Counted from the stretch's first letter, positions 38,320-48,555 are shown. The stretch is DNA of 64,000 nt from Bermanella sp. WJH001 (GCF_030070105.1 NZ_JASJOO010000002.1:496001-560000), one strand, 5' to 3'. The notes: a model not told the origin generated them from the letters alone. Numbers and translations: made by a program.

Positions 38320-39962
38320 TAAGTCACCTTGTAACCCAGTTGCGCGATACTTTTGACAGCTAATGAAAGGATATCTTTTGCTGAAACATCAGACTGAGAT
38401 ACAGTTTCAATATAATACTCAATACTGGTTAGAACATCCGCCAAGACCTCTAAGCGAGCCTCATCAGCAGGAGCATCGCTATTTAAGACTCTTTCATTTA
38501 AATAGCGAATTGACATAGCTATGATCTCAGCGCACTGGGTTTCATTTAAGAAAATCAAAGCACCTTTAACCCCCGCCAGCGCTTGCCCAATATTAGCCAA
38601 GTGAAGTTTATCACTGCTTTCTACAAAAGAAGCCACTGCCCGCTTTGAAATCGCAAGCCCTGAATGAATCTCATCAAACAAAACAATCCGCGCCTCAAAA
38701 TAGTGGCCGGCACCAATAATTTGCTGCTGCTCATGACTGCCGCGAGTTTGACGGCCAAATTTCTCACTAGCCAGTTCTACTTCAAGTAACGCATCTGCAA
38801 TACCTGCAAGTGCAATCACTTTTTCTTCCGTTGACAAGCTAACAAGTGCTATCACATTGTTTAATTGCCCTTCTATTCTTTGGCCTAGTGCATCTTGGTT
38901 AATCACTTTAAGTACATTTGCCATGCGTTGCAGGCGAGCTTTTAGTTCATCAAAATCATTATCACTCAATGACCCTCGCTCAGCTAAATCCAATGCTTCC
39001 TTAACATTTTGTACTTCTTCTTTAAATGCTTTTGCCAATGTATCAAAAGAGCCGATATCTGGCCCAGACAATAACTTACGCTCAATCTTAAGTTGATCTT
39101 CAGTTACGCTAGAGCGGATGGCATAAGCTAGCTTAATGTCACCAATTAGACCGCCTTGCTGCGGAGAAAGACTAATGATGTGCAGCAAGTCTTTATGTAA
39201 TTCGTTTGCCGCTTGGCTTGTAAACACCTTTACCCCATTTTTGATCATGCTTCGCATTAAAATATCAACACGAGCAAATAGCATTCGACGAGCAAGGGTC
39301 AATTCATATTCATCATCTGCCATCGCCTGTAAAGCCGCCAAGCAAGACCACCAAAATGGCCACGCCATGGTGCCTCTCAACCCTCTCTCAAGTAATACCA
39401 AAGAGCGCTGAATAAGCTTAAAACCAACAATAGGATTCTGATCTTTTAAAACCCGCAAAAGCCCTGCTTGAAACATTAATCTCAAGCGAGGCAGGTGCGG
39501 TTTAACATTGAAATTAGGTTTTTCAACGGCGGGCAACTTAGGGCGTAAATTCACCTTAAAGAAATGTGATTCAGTGATTGGCCTGTGACCACCTACTTTT
39601 CGTACCATATTAATTGCGGGTACAAGCAGTATCGGGTGATCAACTTCTTGCTCCATCAATACATTAATGTATTGAGTTAGACCAATTAAAGCATGCCCCA
39701 GGACATCCAGTTTAATCGCTTGTTTAACTGCCCCATCACCAATAAGCGACAAGATTTCAGTGGCCAATGCATCGGCACCTGATAACTCAAGCAGCTTAAA
39801 TGTTCCACGGGCAAGATTAATCTCATCCGCAAATAATTTAAGATGGGCAGCGTCGGCGCTTTCACTAAACTGAGAAAGATAGTTTTCTGCTTTTTGTAAT
39901 GTCGTTTCGAGCTCTTTACGCACAAGACCAATCGAAACGCTAATGTTAGAAACTTGATTCAT
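38319..39962 (-). CDS. Orphan ChpA/PilL N-terminal-like (Hpt-related) scaffold protein
   Basis: A 547-residue, mostly helical cytoplasmic protein without signal peptide or membrane segment. Its N-terminus (residues 10-75, LVRKELETTLQKAENYLSQF and FADEINLARGTFKLLELSGADALA) resembles the non-canonical Hpt-like repeats at the N-terminus of ChpA/PilL, the large chemotaxis kinase of twitching motility. No histidine-kinase, CheW or receiver domain follows. It may be a phosphotransfer or scaffold relic. Its product is coupled to the membrane protein downstream. Assignment is tentative. Confidence 0.6.
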   Translation of the reverse strand: MNQVSNISVSIGLVRKELETTLQKAENYLSQFSESADAAHLKLFADEINLARGTFKLLELSGADALATEILSLIGDGAVKQAIKLDVLGHALIGLTQYINVLMEQEVDHPILLVPAINMVRKVGGHRPITESHFFKVNLRPKLPAVEKPNFNVKPHLPRLRLMFQAGLLRVLKDQNPIVGFKLIQRSLVLLERGLRGTMAWPFWWSCLAALQAMADDEYELTLARRMLFARVDILMRSMIKNGVKVFTSQAANELHKDLLHIISLSPQQGGLIGDIKLAYAIRSSVTEDQLKIERKLLSGPDIGSFDTLAKAFKEEVQNVKEALDLAERGSLSDNDFDELKARLQRMANVLKVINQDALGQRIEGQLNNVIALVSLSTEEKVIALAGIADALLEVELASEKFGRQTRGSHEQQQIIGAGHYFEARIVLFDEIHSGLAISKRAVASFVESSDKLHLANIGQALAGVKGALIFLNETQCAEIIAMSIRYLNERVLNSDAPADEARLEVLADVLTSIEYYIETVSQSDVSAKDILSLAVKSIAQLGYKVT

Positions 39963-40071
39963 ATGAGCCTAAATACTCATGGCACAATAGTGCTTTTTTA
40001 TAATAATTATCATTAAGGTCATTCTAACCTTAAAAACTCGGTAAATCATTGATTCAATTCTCGAAGCCCAG

Positions 40072-40779
40072 CTACTTATGCCACAGAACTTTTTCACACT
40101 TACCAGACAGCATCTCTAAAAATGCAGCATGACTGGTTGATTCTTCTGTACTAACACCATAAACAGGTAAATTTGCCGCTATTGATGGGTCGACAATTAG
40201 ACTTTTAAGAATCTCTTGTTCGCTAGGCTCATCAGATTCTTCGTCTTTACTATCAAGCGTTAAATCAGTCTGTCCACCCGTCATTAGCAAATACACATCT
40301 GCTAATATCTCAGAGTCTAAAAGTGCGCCATGCAGTTCACGATGACTATTATCGATACCGTAACGGCGACACAGTGCATCCAAGCTATTTCGCTGGCCTG
40401 GGTGCATTTGACGAGCAAGTGTAAGGGTATCTAATACTGTGCAGATATCCGCCGTTTTTGGGTAGCCCGTTAATGCAGCGAACTCTCGATCCATAAACCC
40501 CACATCAAACGGGGCATTATGAATAACAAGCTGAGCGCCTTTTATGAACGAGATAAAGTCATCTGCTACTTGCGAAAAAAGCGGCTTATCTTCTAAAAAT
40601 TCATCCGTAATGCCATGAACCTCCATGGCTTCCGGATCAACTAGGCGCTGTGGATTGATGTATTGATGGTAATGCTTGCCTGTTAGCTTTCTATTAACTA
40701 ACTCTACACAACCAATCTCAATTATTTTATGGCCTTCACCAATACCTGTTGTTTCTGTATCCAGTACTATTTGACGCAT
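40072..40779 (-). CDS. dnaQ: DNA polymerase III epsilon subunit (3'-5' proofreading exonuclease)
   Basis: DnaQ proofreads replication as part of the Pol III core. The 235-residue protein has the DEDDh exonuclease motifs: Exo [13 protein letters not shown] (residues 5-16), Exo [16 protein letters not shown] near residue 98 and Exo III with [18 protein letters not shown] near 155. The C-terminal tail for binding the alpha subunit is present. It overlaps rnhA by 13 bp, the usual gammaproteobacterial rnhA-dnaQ pair, but here both are on the same strand as an operon with a methyltransferase gene. Confidence 0.96.
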   Translation of the reverse strand: MRQIVLDTETTGIGEGHKIIEIGCVELVNRKLTGKHYHQYINPQRLVDPEAMEVHGITDEFLEDKPLFSQVADDFISFIKGAQLVIHNAPFDVGFMDREFAALTGYPKTADICTVLDTLTLARQMHPGQRNSLDALCRRYGIDNSHRELHGALLDSEILADVYLLMTGGQTDLTLDSKDEESDEPSEQEILKSLIVDPSIAANLPVYGVSTEESTSHAAFLEMLSGKCEKVLWHK

Positions 40780-41225
40780 GTTGATCCTTTTAGTAACTGC
40801 TCAACACCTTTATTAGCTAACTGATCAGCCTTTTCATTACCCGGATGACCTGAGTGGCCTTTGACCCAATGCCAATTAATACTATGTGTAGAAATAGCCT
40901 TATCTAATCGCATCCAAAGGTCTTGATTTTTAACTGGCTGCTTGGCCGCTGTTTTCCAGCCACGCTTCTTCCAATTCTCCATCCACTCAAGCACGCCTTT
41001 TCTTAAATATTCACTATCGGTAGTCAGTTCTACGGCACATGGTCTGGTTAACAGCTCTAGACCCGCAATAGCCGCCATCAGTTCCATTCTGTTATTTGTA
41101 GTATTCAACTCACCACCAAATAGCTCTTTTTCGTTTGAGCCAAAACGCAACCAAGCCCCCCAGCCTCCCGGCCCGGGATTCCCCTTACAAGCACCATCAG
41201 TATACATTTCAACGACTTGGGACAC
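40767..41225 (-). CDS. rnhA: Ribonuclease HI
   Basis: RNase HI removes RNA from RNA-DNA hybrids, such as R-loops and primers. The 152 residues carry the four catalytic acids in [35 protein letters not shown] and [15 protein letters not shown]. Length is typical (about 150-155). It overlaps the methyltransferase gene by 17 bp and dnaQ by 13 bp, so the three are one transcription unit. Confidence 0.97.
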   Translation of the reverse strand: MSQVVEMYTDGACKGNPGPGGWGAWLRFGSNEKELFGGELNTTNNRMELMAAIAGLELLTRPCAVELTTDSEYLRKGVLEWMENWKKRGWKTAAKQPVKNQDLWMRLDKAISTHSINWHWVKGHSGHPGNEKADQLANKGVEQLLKGSTCVK

Positions 41226-41916
41226 TTAAACCTCTTGCACTAGTGGTAGCAACCGGAATTCTACGGCCACCCAAAGCCCTCCATTGTGGCCGAATTGGGG
41301 TTCTTCCTGCAACCAATTTACGTGCAAGCAACATATATACACCAGCCCCAGGTAAGCCAATATAACCCAATAAACGATCCAGCTGGCGTGATAGTCGAGG
41401 AAAGTACTTAAGCATTACCGGAGGAGCGTATTGCAGCTGTTGAACCTGCTCAACTCTAAAGCCCAGCAGCGTTAACCAGTCGACCAACCTAGATTGTGAA
41501 ACAAAGCGCCCTTTAGGTGCCAAGCTATATTTTGAAAAAACACGCCCTAAACCCCAGGTGCTGTAAGGATTAAAACCAACAATAACAAGGTAGCCATTTG
41601 GCACAACAATACGAGCGGCTTCTCTTAAGCACTGATGGGCAGCGCCTTGGTGCTCAAAAATATGATGTGAAACCACACAGTCGACACTATTTTCGCGAAA
41701 AGGAAGTGCCTCATAATCAACCTGCAACTGATTGTTTTTCTGATGCGAAGCGAAAAAATGATGCCTCAGTGTAGTGGTCTTCACTATCGACTGATTAAAG
41801 GCACTTAGTTGCAAAAGATAATGGCCATGCAAATCAGGCATGAGCGCACTTAACGCCTCAACCTCAAGGGGCCAAAGGTGTTTTGCCGCCTTTGTATCCT
41901 GCCAACCCTTATTCAT
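41209..41916 (-). CDS. Class I SAM-dependent methyltransferase (YafS-like)
   Basis: A 235-residue protein with a methyltransferase-11 type Rossmann fold: [10 protein letters not shown] at the SAM-binding strand, the acidic-loop region [21 protein letters not shown], and [18 protein letters not shown] (post-II motif). It matches the YafS position in the E. coli mltD-gloB-yafS-rnhA-dnaQ neighbourhood. The motif I glycines are weak ([12 protein letters not shown]), so catalysis is uncertain. The substrate is unknown. First gene of the operon with rnhA and dnaQ; divergent from mltD. Confidence 0.82.
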   Translation of the reverse strand: MNKGWQDTKAAKHLWPLEVEALSALMPDLHGHYLLQLSAFNQSIVKTTTLRHHFFASHQKNNQLQVDYEALPFRENSVDCVVSHHIFEHQGAAHQCLREAARIVVPNGYLVIVGFNPYSTWGLGRVFSKYSLAPKGRFVSQSRLVDWLTLLGFRVEQVQQLQYAPPVMLKYFPRLSRQLDRLLGYIGLPGAGVYMLLARKLVAGRTPIRPQWRALGGRRIPVATTSARGLSVPSR

Positions 41917-42020
41917 AACCCCATTCCCTGAGACAGCTTACCCATTTAAACAAAACCCAACTTGACCCTTTACACGGGTATTCATACACTGCCCGCATAT
42001 TTTTATATCGGTATTTACAA

Positions 42021-43616
42021 TTGTTTTCACGCATTTTTATCACACTAAGCGCATCTTTTTTTCTAAGTGGTTGTAATTTAATCAAACCCAACATAGATCA
42101 AACAAATGCTTATCAAGCTCCAACCTTACTCATTGATCAACAATTACCTGAAATTCGCGACCCTGAAGTAGATGAATCGACTGTTATTATCGAGGCAGAG
42201 CCAGAGGTCAGTGATTTATGGCAAAGAGTGCGAAACCAATATCAGTTAGACAGCGATCTTGATAATAACGCTATAACAGCTCAATTAAACTGGTTTAAAC
42301 GCCATCAATCTTACATTGATAGGGTGTCTTTAAGAGCTGAGCGTTACCTGTACTTTATTATGGAGCAAATTGATGTCAGGGATATGCCAGGTGAAATAGC
42401 CCTTCTTCCAATTGTAGAAAGTGCTTTTGACCCGTTTGCTTATAGCCATGGAAGAGCCTCTGGCGTATGGCAATTCATACCCAGCACAGGACACATTTAC
42501 GGTTTAAATCAAGATTGGTGGTATGACGGGCGCAGAGACATACGCCGTTCCACCATAGGCGCACTAAAGTTCCTAAAAGGGTTGTCTCGTGAATTCAAGA
42601 GCGACTGGATGCTTGCCTTAGCTGCTTATAACTCAGGTGCCGGCACTGTTAGAAAAGCGATACGCAAAAATAAGCGCAAAGGGCTGCCTACTGACTTTTG
42701 GTCACTTTCTTTACCCAAAGAAACAAGGGATTACGTCCCCAAGCTTATTGCACTGGCTAAGTTAGTTGCAGACCCTGAGAAGCATGGTATCACCCTACCC
42801 TTTATTGCCAATAAACCCTATTTTGCAGTGGTAGATACCGGCAGCCAAATGGACTTAAGCCAAGCAGCGCTTATGGCAGGGGTAGAATTGGAAGAGATCT
42901 ATAAACTCAACCCCCAATATAACCAATGGGCAACCAGTCCAAACGGACCCCATGAGATATTAGTACCGATTGAAAATAAAGAACAAATTGAACAACAACT
43001 AGCCGAAGTCGAGCCGCACCAACGTATTAAATGGCAAAGATATAAGGTAAGCAGTGGTGATTCGTTAATATCGATCGCAAAGAAATTCCACACCACGCCC
43101 GATGCGCTTAAGCAGGTTAACCCTATCCAAGGGAATCTATTGCGCATTGGGGATATGCTGCTCATCCCAACCGCATTTAACAACCTAGCTAGCTATACTT
43201 ATTCGGCTAAAAACCGCAAAAGCACGAAGCAAAATAATACCCGCGGGCCAAAAGGTTCGTCTAAAATCAGTCACTCAGTACAAAGCGGTGATAGTTTTTG
43301 GAGCTTATCAAAAGAGCACAAAGTATCCGTTAAAAGCATCGCACGATGGAACGGGATGGCCCCAAAGGATCCTTTAATTCCAGGCCAAAAGCTTGTTATA
43401 TGGTCACAAACACAAAACGGCTGGGGCAAGCAGAATCGAGAAGTCATTCGTAAAATCCGCTATCGCGTACGCAACGGTGATAGCCTACATCGTATTGCCG
43501 ATAAATTTAATGTGAGTGTGAAAGACATTCAGCGCTGGAATCAAATTCAAAAAAGAAAATACCTCCAGCCAGGTGATGAACTCATTCTTTATGTGGATGT
43601 CACACAAGCAGGCTAG
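42021..43616 (+). CDS. mltD: Membrane-bound lytic murein transglycosylase D with three LysM repeats
   Basis: MltD cleaves peptidoglycan glycan strands to 1,6-anhydromuropeptides in the periplasm, anchored by lipid. The 531-residue precursor has a lipoprotein signal with lipobox LSGC (Cys18), an SLT domain with catalytic Glu133 in LPIVESAFDPFA and the GVWQFIPSTG and LALAAYNSGAGTV signatures, and LysM repeats near residues 340-383, 417-460 and 480-524. The start is a TTG; no in-frame ATG lies close upstream and the signal peptide fits only this start. The neighbouring gloB gene usual in this locus is absent. Confidence 0.95.
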   Translation: MFSRIFITLSASFFLSGCNLIKPNIDQTNAYQAPTLLIDQQLPEIRDPEVDESTVIIEAEPEVSDLWQRVRNQYQLDSDLDNNAITAQLNWFKRHQSYIDRVSLRAERYLYFIMEQIDVRDMPGEIALLPIVESAFDPFAYSHGRASGVWQFIPSTGHIYGLNQDWWYDGRRDIRRSTIGALKFLKGLSREFKSDWMLALAAYNSGAGTVRKAIRKNKRKGLPTDFWSLSLPKETRDYVPKLIALAKLVADPEKHGITLPFIANKPYFAVVDTGSQMDLSQAALMAGVELEEIYKLNPQYNQWATSPNGPHEILVPIENKEQIEQQLAEVEPHQRIKWQRYKVSSGDSLISIAKKFHTTPDALKQVNPIQGNLLRIGDMLLIPTAFNNLASYTYSAKNRKSTKQNNTRGPKGSSKISHSVQSGDSFWSLSKEHKVSVKSIARWNGMAPKDPLIPGQKLVIWSQTQNGWGKQNREVIRKIRYRVRNGDSLHRIADKFNVSVKDIQRWNQIQKRKYLQPGDELILYVDVTQAG

Positions 43617-43683
43617 TTATCAGCTTTGTCTTAGCACTAGGTATCTGTTAACTTAACGACATCCATAACAATAAGAAACAAGC

Positions 43684-44712
43684 ATGCAAAGCTACTTTTT
43701 ACAGCGGTTATTGCTAATCATCCCTACGTTCATTGGGATAACACTATTAGTATTTACTTTAACTCGCCTTGTTCCGGGTGGACCCATTGAGCGTATGCTG
43801 GCTGAAGCCCAGTTTTCTAACTCAGCCACTTCTTCGAGCACCAATGGCTTTGGCTCTCAAAGTTTAAGTGAAGATCAGCTTGATCAACTAAAAGCTTATT
43901 ATGGTTTTGATAAGCCGATCGTCAGTAGCTACTTTGAGTGGCTGTGGAAAATTTTAAAGCTCGATCTTGGTGAATCCACTCGCTATGGTGAGCCGGTTTG
44001 GGAAAGCATCAAAGACAGACTGCCAATATCAATTTTTTATGGCGTCACAACCATGATACTCACCTATTTAATATGCATCCCCCTAGGTATCGTTAAAGCC
44101 ATTAAGCACGGCACGCCATTCGATCACGCCTCTTCCGCATTTATTTTTATTAGCTACGCGGTGCCTGGCTATGTCATTGGTATAGCTTGCATCGCTTATT
44201 TTGCCGTTCATTTGGAATGGTTCCCCTTAGGCGGTTTTGTGAGTGACGAATTTGAATATCTATCAACATGGGAAAAAGTAAAAGATCTTCTTAATCACGC
44301 TGCACTCCCATTAATTGCTTATATGATGGGCTCACTAGCCGTCATGACGTTCATGATGAAAAACGCTTTAATGGAAAACCTAGCAGCCGATTATGTTAGA
44401 ACAGCCACAGCAAAAGGCTTTAGTTTCAAACAGGCTGTAACACGCCATGCACTACGAAACAGCCTAATACCTCTTGCCACACATTTCGGACAAAATATTG
44501 GAGTTATATTGGGAGGCTCTTTCCTAATAGAAAAAATATTTAACATTGATGGTATAGGGCTACTTGGCTACGAAGCACTTGTCGAGAGGGATTACCCTGT
44601 CGTCATGGGAATACTTGTCATCTCCGCTGTCCTGTACTTAATTGGCAACATACTCAGTGATATTTGCGTAGCATGGGCAGACCCTAGAATTCGCTTTGGG
44701 GAGAATAAGTAA
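43684..44712 (+). CDS. Peptide ABC transporter permease (YejB/NppB-like)
   Basis: A 342-residue inner-membrane permease of the DppB/OppB class, with six hydrophobic segments and the EAA-type loop in AADYVRTATAKGFSFKQAVTRHALRNSLIPLATHFG (in part near residue 235). The N-terminal RLLLIIPTFIGITLLVFTLTRLVPGGPIE is the family signature, and the long insert QLKAYYGFDKPIVSSYFEWL is seen in YejB. In Pseudomonas the equivalent Npp transporter next to mltD and fabI takes up peptide-like compounds including uridyl-peptide antibiotics. Overlaps the next permease gene by 1 bp. Confidence 0.9.
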   Translation: MQSYFLQRLLLIIPTFIGITLLVFTLTRLVPGGPIERMLAEAQFSNSATSSSTNGFGSQSLSEDQLDQLKAYYGFDKPIVSSYFEWLWKILKLDLGESTRYGEPVWESIKDRLPISIFYGVTTMILTYLICIPLGIVKAIKHGTPFDHASSAFIFISYAVPGYVIGIACIAYFAVHLEWFPLGGFVSDEFEYLSTWEKVKDLLNHAALPLIAYMMGSLAVMTFMMKNALMENLAADYVRTATAKGFSFKQAVTRHALRNSLIPLATHFGQNIGVILGGSFLIEKIFNIDGIGLLGYEALVERDYPVVMGILVISAVLYLIGNILSDICVAWADPRIRFGENK

Positions 44713-45755
44713 TGTTTTCACCTCAAGCTAAGCGCAGATGGCAAAGATTTAAAAGTATTAAACGTGGCTACTACTCTTTTATCACAATTTGTATTCTTAT
44801 TTTTGTTAGCCTGTTTGCAGAAATATGGGTAAACAATCGCCCTATCATTATTCAATATAACAATACTTTGTACTTTCCCAGTTATGGCGACATCATACCG
44901 GGCAATACTTTTGGTTTAGATTACAACTGGGAAACCAACTACCAAGAACTCAAACAATCATTTAAAGAAAAGCCCGAATCCGGCAATTGGATGATCAGCG
45001 CGCTGATCCCTTACAATCCATTTGAAAATCATTTTATCGAAGGTGAATACCCACCATACGCCCCCTCTTTTGAAAACAAACATTATCTTGGCACCGACAT
45101 GGCAGGAAGGGATATTCTATCGCGTATCATTTATGGCTTTCGAATTGCAATTTTGTTTTCACTTTTCCTTTTAGTTATCACTTATGTTATCGGTATTTTG
45201 ATTGGAGCCCTCATGGGGTTTCTCGGCGGTACGTTTGATTTAATTTTTCAGCGAGTCATTGAGATTTTATCCAATGTGCCAATCTTATATATCATCATGA
45301 TAGTCGCATCCATTATCACCCCTAACTTTTGGACGCTGGCTTTAATGTTAGGAGCATTTAGCTGGATGGGACTAACATGGTATATGCGCACTGAAACCTA
45401 TCGAGAAAACACACGAGAATATGTATTAGCCGCTCGTTCAATTGGTGCATCAAACTGGAGGATTATGTTTAAACATATACTTCCGAACTCTGTTTCAATT
45501 CTAATTACTTTCTTCCCATTTTCAGTTGTAAGCGGCATTACTGCATTGACCAGCTTAGATTACCTAGGTTTCGGTTTGCCTGCGCCCACCCCTAGCTGGG
45601 GTGAATTATTACAGCAAGGTACAAATAATTTAGATTACCAATGGATAGCAGCTTCAGCGGTCGTTGCACTAACTATTGTACTAACACTTGTCACATTTAT
45701 TGGTGAGGCTGTTCGAGAAGCCTTTGATCCTAAAAAGCATTCCTACTTTAGCTGA
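44712..45755 (+). CDS. Peptide ABC transporter permease (YejE/NppC-like)
   Basis: The 347-residue second permease has an N-terminal helix, then a long extracytoplasmic stretch (about residues 40-125, with SYGDIIPGNTFGLDYNWETN and HFIEGEYPPYAPSFENKHYLGTDMAGRDIL) that is the hallmark of YejE compared with ordinary OppC, followed by five more helices and the EAA loop REYVLAARSIGASNWRIMFKHILPNSV. It pairs with the YejB-like permease to form the channel. Its stop is followed 10 bp later by the solute-binding protein gene. Confidence 0.9.
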   Translation: MFSPQAKRRWQRFKSIKRGYYSFITICILIFVSLFAEIWVNNRPIIIQYNNTLYFPSYGDIIPGNTFGLDYNWETNYQELKQSFKEKPESGNWMISALIPYNPFENHFIEGEYPPYAPSFENKHYLGTDMAGRDILSRIIYGFRIAILFSLFLLVITYVIGILIGALMGFLGGTFDLIFQRVIEILSNVPILYIIMIVASIITPNFWTLALMLGAFSWMGLTWYMRTETYRENTREYVLAARSIGASNWRIMFKHILPNSVSILITFFPFSVVSGITALTSLDYLGFGLPAPTPSWGELLQQGTNNLDYQWIAASAVVALTIVLTLVTFIGEAVREAFDPKKHSYFS

Positions 45756-45765
45756 GAAATTGCCC

Positions 45766-47571
45766 ATGAAAATAATAAAAAGCGTTTTGTTTCTATTCTG
45801 CCTCTTAGCAAATCATTTTTCATTTGCACAAAGCAGCTCACTGCCTTCTGACTTAAAGTGGGAAACAAACAATACAGCCCCAGTCTGGGCAGAGCCAAAA
45901 GCATTAAAAGGCGGTGTTTTTACCGAGTTTATGCTTACATTTCCACCCACATTAAGAACAGTTGGGCCTGATTCAAATAGCTCATTTAGATCATATATTA
46001 ATGCTAACCAATTAGGCCTTGTTGGCATGCACCCCAATACATTAGAGATTATCCCGCAACTAGCTACATCATGGGCGTATGGAAAAGATGGAAAAACTGT
46101 CTTCTACAAACTTGACCCTGCCGCAAGGTGGAGTGATGGCCAAGCGGTCACTGCCGATGACTTTTTATTTACACTTGAATTTATGCGTTCGCCACACATT
46201 AACGCTCCTTGGTACAACAACTATTACACCGAACAAGTTATCGATATCGCAAAATATGACACTCATACTATTTCAATAACAGGTGCGGTTGCACATCCAA
46301 AGGAAGACTTACACTACTATTATGGTATTGGCCCTACCCCAAAACACTTCTACAAAAAAATTGACGAAAATTGGATTAAGGATAACAACTGGTCAATCGT
46401 ACCTAATACAGGCCCTTACCAAATTACAAAAATCAAAAAGGGCAAGCAAGTTGAATTCACCCGCAAACAAGACTGGTGGGCCAAAGATTATAAATACAAC
46501 CAAGGCCGCTTTAATGTCGACAAAGTTATCATTAAGGTCATCCGTGATGTCAATATTGCCTATAGCCACTTTGAAAAAGGTAATCTTGATACTTTTGGGT
46601 TGGTTCAGCCGGAATTTTGGCACAACAAAGCTAAAGGCATGCTGTATGACAAAGGTTTTGTTGAAAAATTCTTTTTTTACAATGACACCCCAAGATCAAG
46701 CTCGGGCTTCTTTTTGAATCAAGATAATGAAATATTAAAAGACAAAAACGTCCGCCTAGCACTAAGTCATGCGCTTAACTTTGATAAGGTAATCAACACC
46801 GTCTTGCGTGGCGATTATGAAAGGCTTCAAACCTTTCACACAGGTTATGGTGAATATTCAAATGAAAGCATTAACGCTCGTGAATTTAATTTAGATAAAG
46901 CAAATCAACTGCTAAACGATAGCCCTTGGTCAGTGCGTGGAGGTGATGGCATTAGAACCAATAACGGTAAACGTTTAAGTCTTGATTTATCTTATGGCAG
47001 GAAAGAGCATAGCGAACGCTGGTCAATACTCAAGCAAGATGCCTTAAAAGCAGGAATCGAGATCAATCTTGTTTTGCAAGATTCATCATCACACTACAAA
47101 ACCATCATGCAAAAACAACATCAAATCGCCTCACTTGGTTGGAGCACTGGATTTAGACCGGCATATTGGCAACACTTTCACAGTGAAAATGCCCATAAAC
47201 CACAAACCAATAATGTCACCAACATGGACAACCCAGATCTTGATAAAAAGATCATGCAATATCGCAGCGAAACAAATAAAGACCTACGTATAAAGCTGGC
47301 AAAAGAAATAGAACAAATGATTCATGATTCAGCGGCATTTATTCCAGATTTCAAAGTACCTTACACCCGCGGCGCTCATTGGCGCTGGATAAAATTCCCG
47401 AAAATACCGGGCACAAAAACCAGTGATACCCTGTATTCTCCATTCTCTGACGGTGGGATATTCTGGATTGATAACCAAGTAAAAATTGAAACAAAAACGG
47501 CACGAAAAAGTAAAACTCAATATCCTGCCGTCAATAAAACTTTTGAGCAGTTCAGGGTCGCGACACCATGA
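45766..47571 (+). CDS. Periplasmic peptide-binding protein of ABC transporter (YejA/NppA-like)
   Basis: A 601-residue family 5 extracellular solute-binding protein. The signal peptide is MKIIKSVLFLFCLLANHFSFAQS, which sets the start at 45766; the frame is open further upstream inside the permease gene, but that extension lacks a signal. Features include KGGVFTEFMLTFPPTLRTVGPD, GKTVFYKLDPAARWSDGQAVTADDF and VRLALSHALNFDKVI. The large size and YejA-type start suggest oligopeptides. Unusually, the gene follows the permease genes rather than leading the operon. Confidence 0.9.
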   Translation: MKIIKSVLFLFCLLANHFSFAQSSSLPSDLKWETNNTAPVWAEPKALKGGVFTEFMLTFPPTLRTVGPDSNSSFRSYINANQLGLVGMHPNTLEIIPQLATSWAYGKDGKTVFYKLDPAARWSDGQAVTADDFLFTLEFMRSPHINAPWYNNYYTEQVIDIAKYDTHTISITGAVAHPKEDLHYYYGIGPTPKHFYKKIDENWIKDNNWSIVPNTGPYQITKIKKGKQVEFTRKQDWWAKDYKYNQGRFNVDKVIIKVIRDVNIAYSHFEKGNLDTFGLVQPEFWHNKAKGMLYDKGFVEKFFFYNDTPRSSSGFFLNQDNEILKDKNVRLALSHALNFDKVINTVLRGDYERLQTFHTGYGEYSNESINAREFNLDKANQLLNDSPWSVRGGDGIRTNNGKRLSLDLSYGRKEHSERWSILKQDALKAGIEINLVLQDSSSHYKTIMQKQHQIASLGWSTGFRPAYWQHFHSENAHKPQTNNVTNMDNPDLDKKIMQYRSETNKDLRIKLAKEIEQMIHDSAAFIPDFKVPYTRGAHWRWIKFPKIPGTKTSDTLYSPFSDGGIFWIDNQVKIETKTARKSKTQYPAVNKTFEQFRVATP

Positions 47572-48554
47572 GCAAAAAGGAACACCTACTAAGCGTTAAA
47601 GATCTTTGCGTTGACTTTGAAACTGACCAAGGCACGTTAAATGTTCTTGATCATGTTAGTTTTGATATTGAAAAAGGAAAAACCCTTGGCTTAGTGGGTG
47701 AATCAGGCTGTGGGAAAAGTGTTACATCCTTAGCCATTATGAAATTATTACCTCAACCAGCGGGTAAAATCCGCTCAGGTGCAGTTTCATTTAAAGATAT
47801 CCCATTGTCTAGCTTGGCAGCTGAAGAACTGCGACAAATACGCGGCAACCGAATTGCCATGATTTTTCAAGAACCTATGACTGCATTAAACCCAGTTAAA
47901 TCTATTGGCAAGCAAATCATCGAGGTATTTGAATTACACAGGCCAGAGCTCACAAAAAAACAAATGCTTCAAGAAACCATCAGTGTACTAGATAAAGTGG
48001 GTATCCCTGATGCGCAAAAGCGAATATCTGAATACCCCCATCAACTGTCAGGAGGGATGCGTCAAAGAGTCATGATTGCAATGGCTTTAGCCTGTAAACC
48101 CGACTTGTTAATAGCTGACGAACCAACAACCGCACTTGATGTGACTATTCAGGCTCAGATACTCGACCTTATGCAGTCCCTGCAAAAAGAATACGGCATG
48201 GGTATTCTTTTCATCACACACGACCTGGGTGTTATTGCGCAACTATGTGATGACGTAGTGGTTATGTATGCAGGTAGAGTAGCTGAGAAATGCAGTGTAG
48301 AAGCGTTATTCAAACAGCCAAAGCACCCTTATACAAAAGGACTTTTAAACTCTATACCAAAATTAAATCAACCTAACAAAAGCCGCTTAAACACCATTGA
48401 AGGTCAAGTGCCAACCTTGCAGAACATGCCACAAGGCTGTCGCTTTTATAACCGCTGCCCTTTCAAACAAGATAACTGTAAAACACTAGACCATTCTTTT
48501 ATCAACCAAAAAGGCAGCCATTATGTCAACTGCCTCCACTGGGATAAGTTTTAA
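47568..48554 (+). CDS. Peptide ABC transporter ATP-binding protein (OppD/DppD type)
   Basis: A 328-residue ATPase with Walker [16 protein letters not shown] near residue 42, signature LSGGMRQRVMIAMAL, Walker B LLIADEPTTALDV and the H-loop FITHDLGV. The C-terminal oligopeptide domain has the cysteine cluster GCRFYNRCPFKQDNC, typical of OppD/DppD and probably an Fe-S-related element in some homologs. It overlaps the binding-protein gene by 4 bp (ATGA). In E. coli and Pseudomonas the Yej/Npp ATPase is one double-length protein; here it is two full single genes. Confidence 0.92.
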   Translation: MSKKEHLLSVKDLCVDFETDQGTLNVLDHVSFDIEKGKTLGLVGESGCGKSVTSLAIMKLLPQPAGKIRSGAVSFKDIPLSSLAAEELRQIRGNRIAMIFQEPMTALNPVKSIGKQIIEVFELHRPELTKKQMLQETISVLDKVGIPDAQKRISEYPHQLSGGMRQRVMIAMALACKPDLLIADEPTTALDVTIQAQILDLMQSLQKEYGMGILFITHDLGVIAQLCDDVVVMYAGRVAEKCSVEALFKQPKHPYTKGLLNSIPKLNQPNKSRLNTIEGQVPTLQNMPQGCRFYNRCPFKQDNCKTLDHSFINQKGSHYVNCLHWDKF

Positions 48555-48555
48555 T

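Noticed and set aside
40942..41229. Plus-strand open frame opposite rnhA
   Set aside because: It is an antisense shadow of a conserved gene, with no ribosome site or family resemblance.
45688..45765. Upstream extension of the peptide-binding protein gene
   Set aside because: The extension overlaps the permease gene and removes the signal peptide from the N-terminus; the ATG at 45766 fits much better.
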